64,000 bases of DNA, from the NCBI GenBank assembly GCA_016125215.1, contig WGMF01000006.1, positions 151,622 to 215,621 of the forward strand, given 5' to 3'. The notes beneath the pieces are model-generated. The model saw only the letters and a program-made list of their open reading frames with translations. It was not told where the DNA came from and searched no databases. This document shows positions 61,956-64,000 of this stretch, in pieces. The DNA is from Phycisphaera sp. GTDB lineage: Bacteria > Planctomycetota > Phycisphaerae > Phycisphaerales > Phycisphaeraceae. The first letter of the stretch is position 1, and every line of letters begins with the position of its first letter. Made by a program: the position numbers and the translations under genes.

Positions 61956-63613
61956 AGCAACTGATCTTCGTCAGCAGCGTTCAGAAGGAGTTGGCGGAGG
62001 AGCGCAAAGCGATCCGCGACTTCATCCAAGGCAATCGGCTGCTGGGAAAGCACTTCGATGTGTTCATCTTCGAAGACCTGCCGGCGAAGAGCCGTCGACC
62101 CGATGATATGTACCTCGACAAGGTAGAAGCGTGTTCCGTGTTCGTTGCGCTGTTTGCTGCTGAATACGGGTGGGAAGACCCCAAGGACGGCCTGTCCCCC
62201 ACCGAGCGAGAGTTCAACCTCGCCACTGAACTGGGCCGGCATCGTCTATTCTTCTTGAAGAACGCCGACAAGCACACCAAGCCCCACCCCAAGATGGCGG
62301 CGTTGACCAATCGGGCGAAGACTGAACTGATCTACAATCGGTTCAACAGTGCGGCCGACCTGACATCCTTGCTCTACGACAGCCTCATCGAGTATCTCGA
62401 AGAGCGCGGCACGATCCAGTCCAAGCCGTTCGACGCCGCGCCATGTCGCGGCGCAGACCTGGCCGACATCGCCGACGCCAGGATCAAATGGTTTCTGCCG
62501 ATCGCTCGACGGGAACGCAACCTGAACCTGCCTGCGTCCGCGAGCAAGCAGGAGACACTGACGCATCTCAAACTGGCCGACGGCGACGGCGTTACAAACG
62601 CTGCGATTCTGCTGTTCGGCACCGATCCGCAGAAGCACGCACCCACCGCCGTCGTCAAATGCGCCCACTACCACGGCACCGAGGTCGCCAAGCCGATCCC
62701 TTCGTATCAGGTCTTCGAAGGCACGCTTTTCGAGCAGGTGGATGGTGCGGCTGATTTCGTTATGTCCAAGCTGGCCAGGTCGGTCGGCACACGCGCCGCC
62801 AGCGCCTCCGCGCCGGTCAAGTATGAGATGCCCATGGAGGCGATCCGCGAGATCATCGTCAACGCGGTCGCTCACCGTGACTACACCTCTAATGCTTCGG
62901 TTCAGGTCTCGGTCTTCGCGGACCGGATCGAAGTCTGGAATCCAGGCAGCCTCCCGCGCGGCCTGCGCCCCGACGACCTGACCAAGCCCCATTCGTCTGA
63001 GCCAGCCAATCCCTTGATCGCCCGACCACTCTATCTCGCGCATTACATCGAAAGCCTGGGCACCGGCACGCTCGACGTGATCCGCCATTGCCGCGAATCG
63101 GACCTGCCCTTGCCCCAGTTCGAGCAGCGCGGCAACCAGTTCGTGGTGACGTTATGGCGCGACTGGCTGACCGCTGATGTGCTGGCGAGCTTGGACCTGA
63201 ATGACCGGCAGCGCCAAGCCATCTCATACGTGAAGATCGAAGGCCGCATCGGCAATCTTGAGTACCAGCGAATCACCGGGGCCATCAAGAAGACCGCCAC
63301 CCGCGACCTCGACGACCTGGTGGCCCAAGACCTGCTGGCCAAAGTCGGCACCACTGGCCGAGGCGTCCACTACGTGCTTGCCCGGAAAGGGGACATAAAG
63401 GGGACAAAGGGGACATCCGCCGTTACGACCGACAAAGGGGACACAAAGGAGACAAACGGGACATCGACCGGTGGCCAGACCAATCGTGCCAGAAACGTGC
63501 CAAACGGGCCATCCGGCAGCACGAAGACGAAGAAGACCAGCACCAGGAGCAGCAGCACCACCAACGGCAGGACCAGGAAGAAGAAGGCCTCGAAGAAGAG
63601 CAAGAAGAAGTGA
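61952..63613 (+). CDS. DUF4062 / HATPase-type ATP-binding protein in type I RM locus
   Basis: The 553 residues have an N-terminal DUF4062 domain (FVSSVQKELAEERKAIRDFI, VFVALFAAEYGWE), then AlbA/ATP-binding parts and a GHKL-like HATPase_c_4 domain: MEAIREIIVNAVAHRDYTS with VFADRIEVWNPGSLPRG. The C-terminal tail is Lys/Thr-rich low complexity (KKASKKSKKK). Such genes are found between hsdM and hsdS, probably as regulators or accessory defence proteins. Coupled to both neighbours (ATGA, GTGA). Confidence 0.8.
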   Translation: MKQLIFVSSVQKELAEERKAIRDFIQGNRLLGKHFDVFIFEDLPAKSRRPDDMYLDKVEACSVFVALFAAEYGWEDPKDGLSPTEREFNLATELGRHRLFFLKNADKHTKPHPKMAALTNRAKTELIYNRFNSAADLTSLLYDSLIEYLEERGTIQSKPFDAAPCRGADLADIADARIKWFLPIARRERNLNLPASASKQETLTHLKLADGDGVTNAAILLFGTDPQKHAPTAVVKCAHYHGTEVAKPIPSYQVFEGTLFEQVDGAADFVMSKLARSVGTRAASASAPVKYEMPMEAIREIIVNAVAHRDYTSNASVQVSVFADRIEVWNPGSLPRGLRPDDLTKPHSSEPANPLIARPLYLAHYIESLGTGTLDVIRHCRESDLPLPQFEQRGNQFVVTLWRDWLTADVLASLDLNDRQRQAISYVKIEGRIGNLEYQRITGAIKKTATRDLDDLVAQDLLAKVGTTGRGVHYVLARKGDIKGTKGTSAVTTDKGDTKETNGTSTGGQTNRARNVPNGPSGSTKTKKTSTRSSSTTNGRTRKKKASKKSKKK

Positions 63614-63885
63614 CCACCGACCTGCGGCCCTATCCCGAATACAAGGACTCCGGCCTGCCGTGGCTGGGGCGGATACCGACGCATTGGGGGCATGCACCGA
63701 TTCGGCGATTCTCTTGTGTATTTGCTGGAGCTACCCCAAGCCGTGCGAATCTTGCATATTGGGATGGAGGATCAATTCCGTGGCTCTCGTCAGGCGATGT
63801 CAACAGAAGAAGAATCAAGGCCGCATCTAAATTCATCACTGAGGCGGGCTATGAAGCGTCTAGAGCAAACCTATTCCGTTTGTAG
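63610..63885 (+). pseudogene. hsdS: Type I restriction specificity subunit HsdS, truncated
   Basis: Typical start: YPEYKDSGLPWLGRIPTHWG, first target recognition domain segment DGGSIPWLSSGDVNRR. After about residue 85 the frame enters a mobile element and stops. About four fifths of HsdS are missing here, so sequence specificity is lost unless the element excises. The GTG start overlaps the previous TGA. Confidence 0.85.
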
Positions 63886-64000
63886 CGTGTACCCACAGTG
63901 TCGGTAGCAGTGTGCGGCGTCGTTGGAGGTCACTTGATCGAGCACGGATTGCATTGCTTCCCACAAGGCCTGTCGGGTGCGGCAGGCCAACGACCGCAGC
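63871..64000 (-). mobile_element. IS630-like transposase C-terminal end, running off the window
   Basis: Minus-strand frame RTRQALWEAMQSVLDQVTSN and DAAHCYRHCGYTLQT resembles the end of IS630-type transposases (..C/A-x-N/H-Y-F/Y-x-H-x-GY). It interrupts hsdS. The terminal repeat is probably near 63860-63870. Confidence 0.55.

Overview
The window is GC-rich bacterial DNA, most likely from a Planctomycetota relative (Phycisphaerae-like). This is inferred from a PEP-CTERM exported protein, a type II secretion prepilin-like protein, a PDZ/HEAT secreted protein, integrase and HTH types usual in that phylum, and KdsC/KdsD lipid A sugar genes that imply a Gram-negative envelope. No rRNA or marker gene fixes the taxon.

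Layout. 1-2.7 kb: RNase R (5' cut by the window edge) overlapping lgt. 2.8-13.4 kb: a ten-gene minus-strand methylmalonyl-CoA module (mutB, meaB, mutA, mce, mmdA, oadG-like, biotin carrier, mmdB, birA, CoA transferase). Together these convert succinyl-CoA to propionyl-CoA while a Na+-translocating decarboxylase pumps sodium. It has a good sigma-70 promoter at 13.4 kb. 13.4-15.6 kb: an orphan peptide-type permease, a zinc-ribbon protein, and a REP-associated tyrosine transposase (RAYT) bracketed by two REP-like palindromic units. 15.6-21.1 kb: a compact phage-like operon (sigma-like HTH, ABC ATPase, GNAT, ParB, small protein, terminase large subunit with an in-frame stop) facing a divergent XRE-S24 (LexA/CI-type) repressor, with a palindromic candidate operator over the operon promoter. 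No capsid, portal or tail genes are present. This is the best candidate for an undescribed system.

21.4-31.6 kb: housekeeping genes (glycogen debranching enzyme, peroxiredoxin lipoprotein, ATP-grasp plus zinc peptidase pair, KdsC/KdsD, ScpA, GT-C/TPR membrane protein) and scattered palindromic repeats. 31.64 kb: tRNA-Gly(TCC) used as the attachment site of an integrative element (about 31.7-39.5 kb) with integrase, primase-helicase, HTH, DUF932 and small proteins, and an iteron cluster that looks like an origin.

39.5-54.6 kb: a carbohydrate locus suggesting acetylated glucuronoxylan use: clan-A glycosidase, two SASA-type esterases, a XylR-type regulator, a PEP-CTERM protein, prepilin-like and PDZ/HEAT proteins, and a GH115 alpha-glucuronidase. 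Two promoters share the same 20-bp-period direct repeats, probably the XylR operators. 51.4-59.7 kb is a scrapyard of truncated genes and IS remnants (IS5-type, hypD/hypE pieces fused to AraC and pRiA4b fragments, a vWA fragment, a truncated WYL regulator), with an AT-rich PD-(D/E)xK-like gene inside. 59.8-64 kb: a type I restriction locus (hsdM, a DUF4062/HATPase protein, hsdS) whose hsdS is cut short by an IS630-like transposase running off the window.
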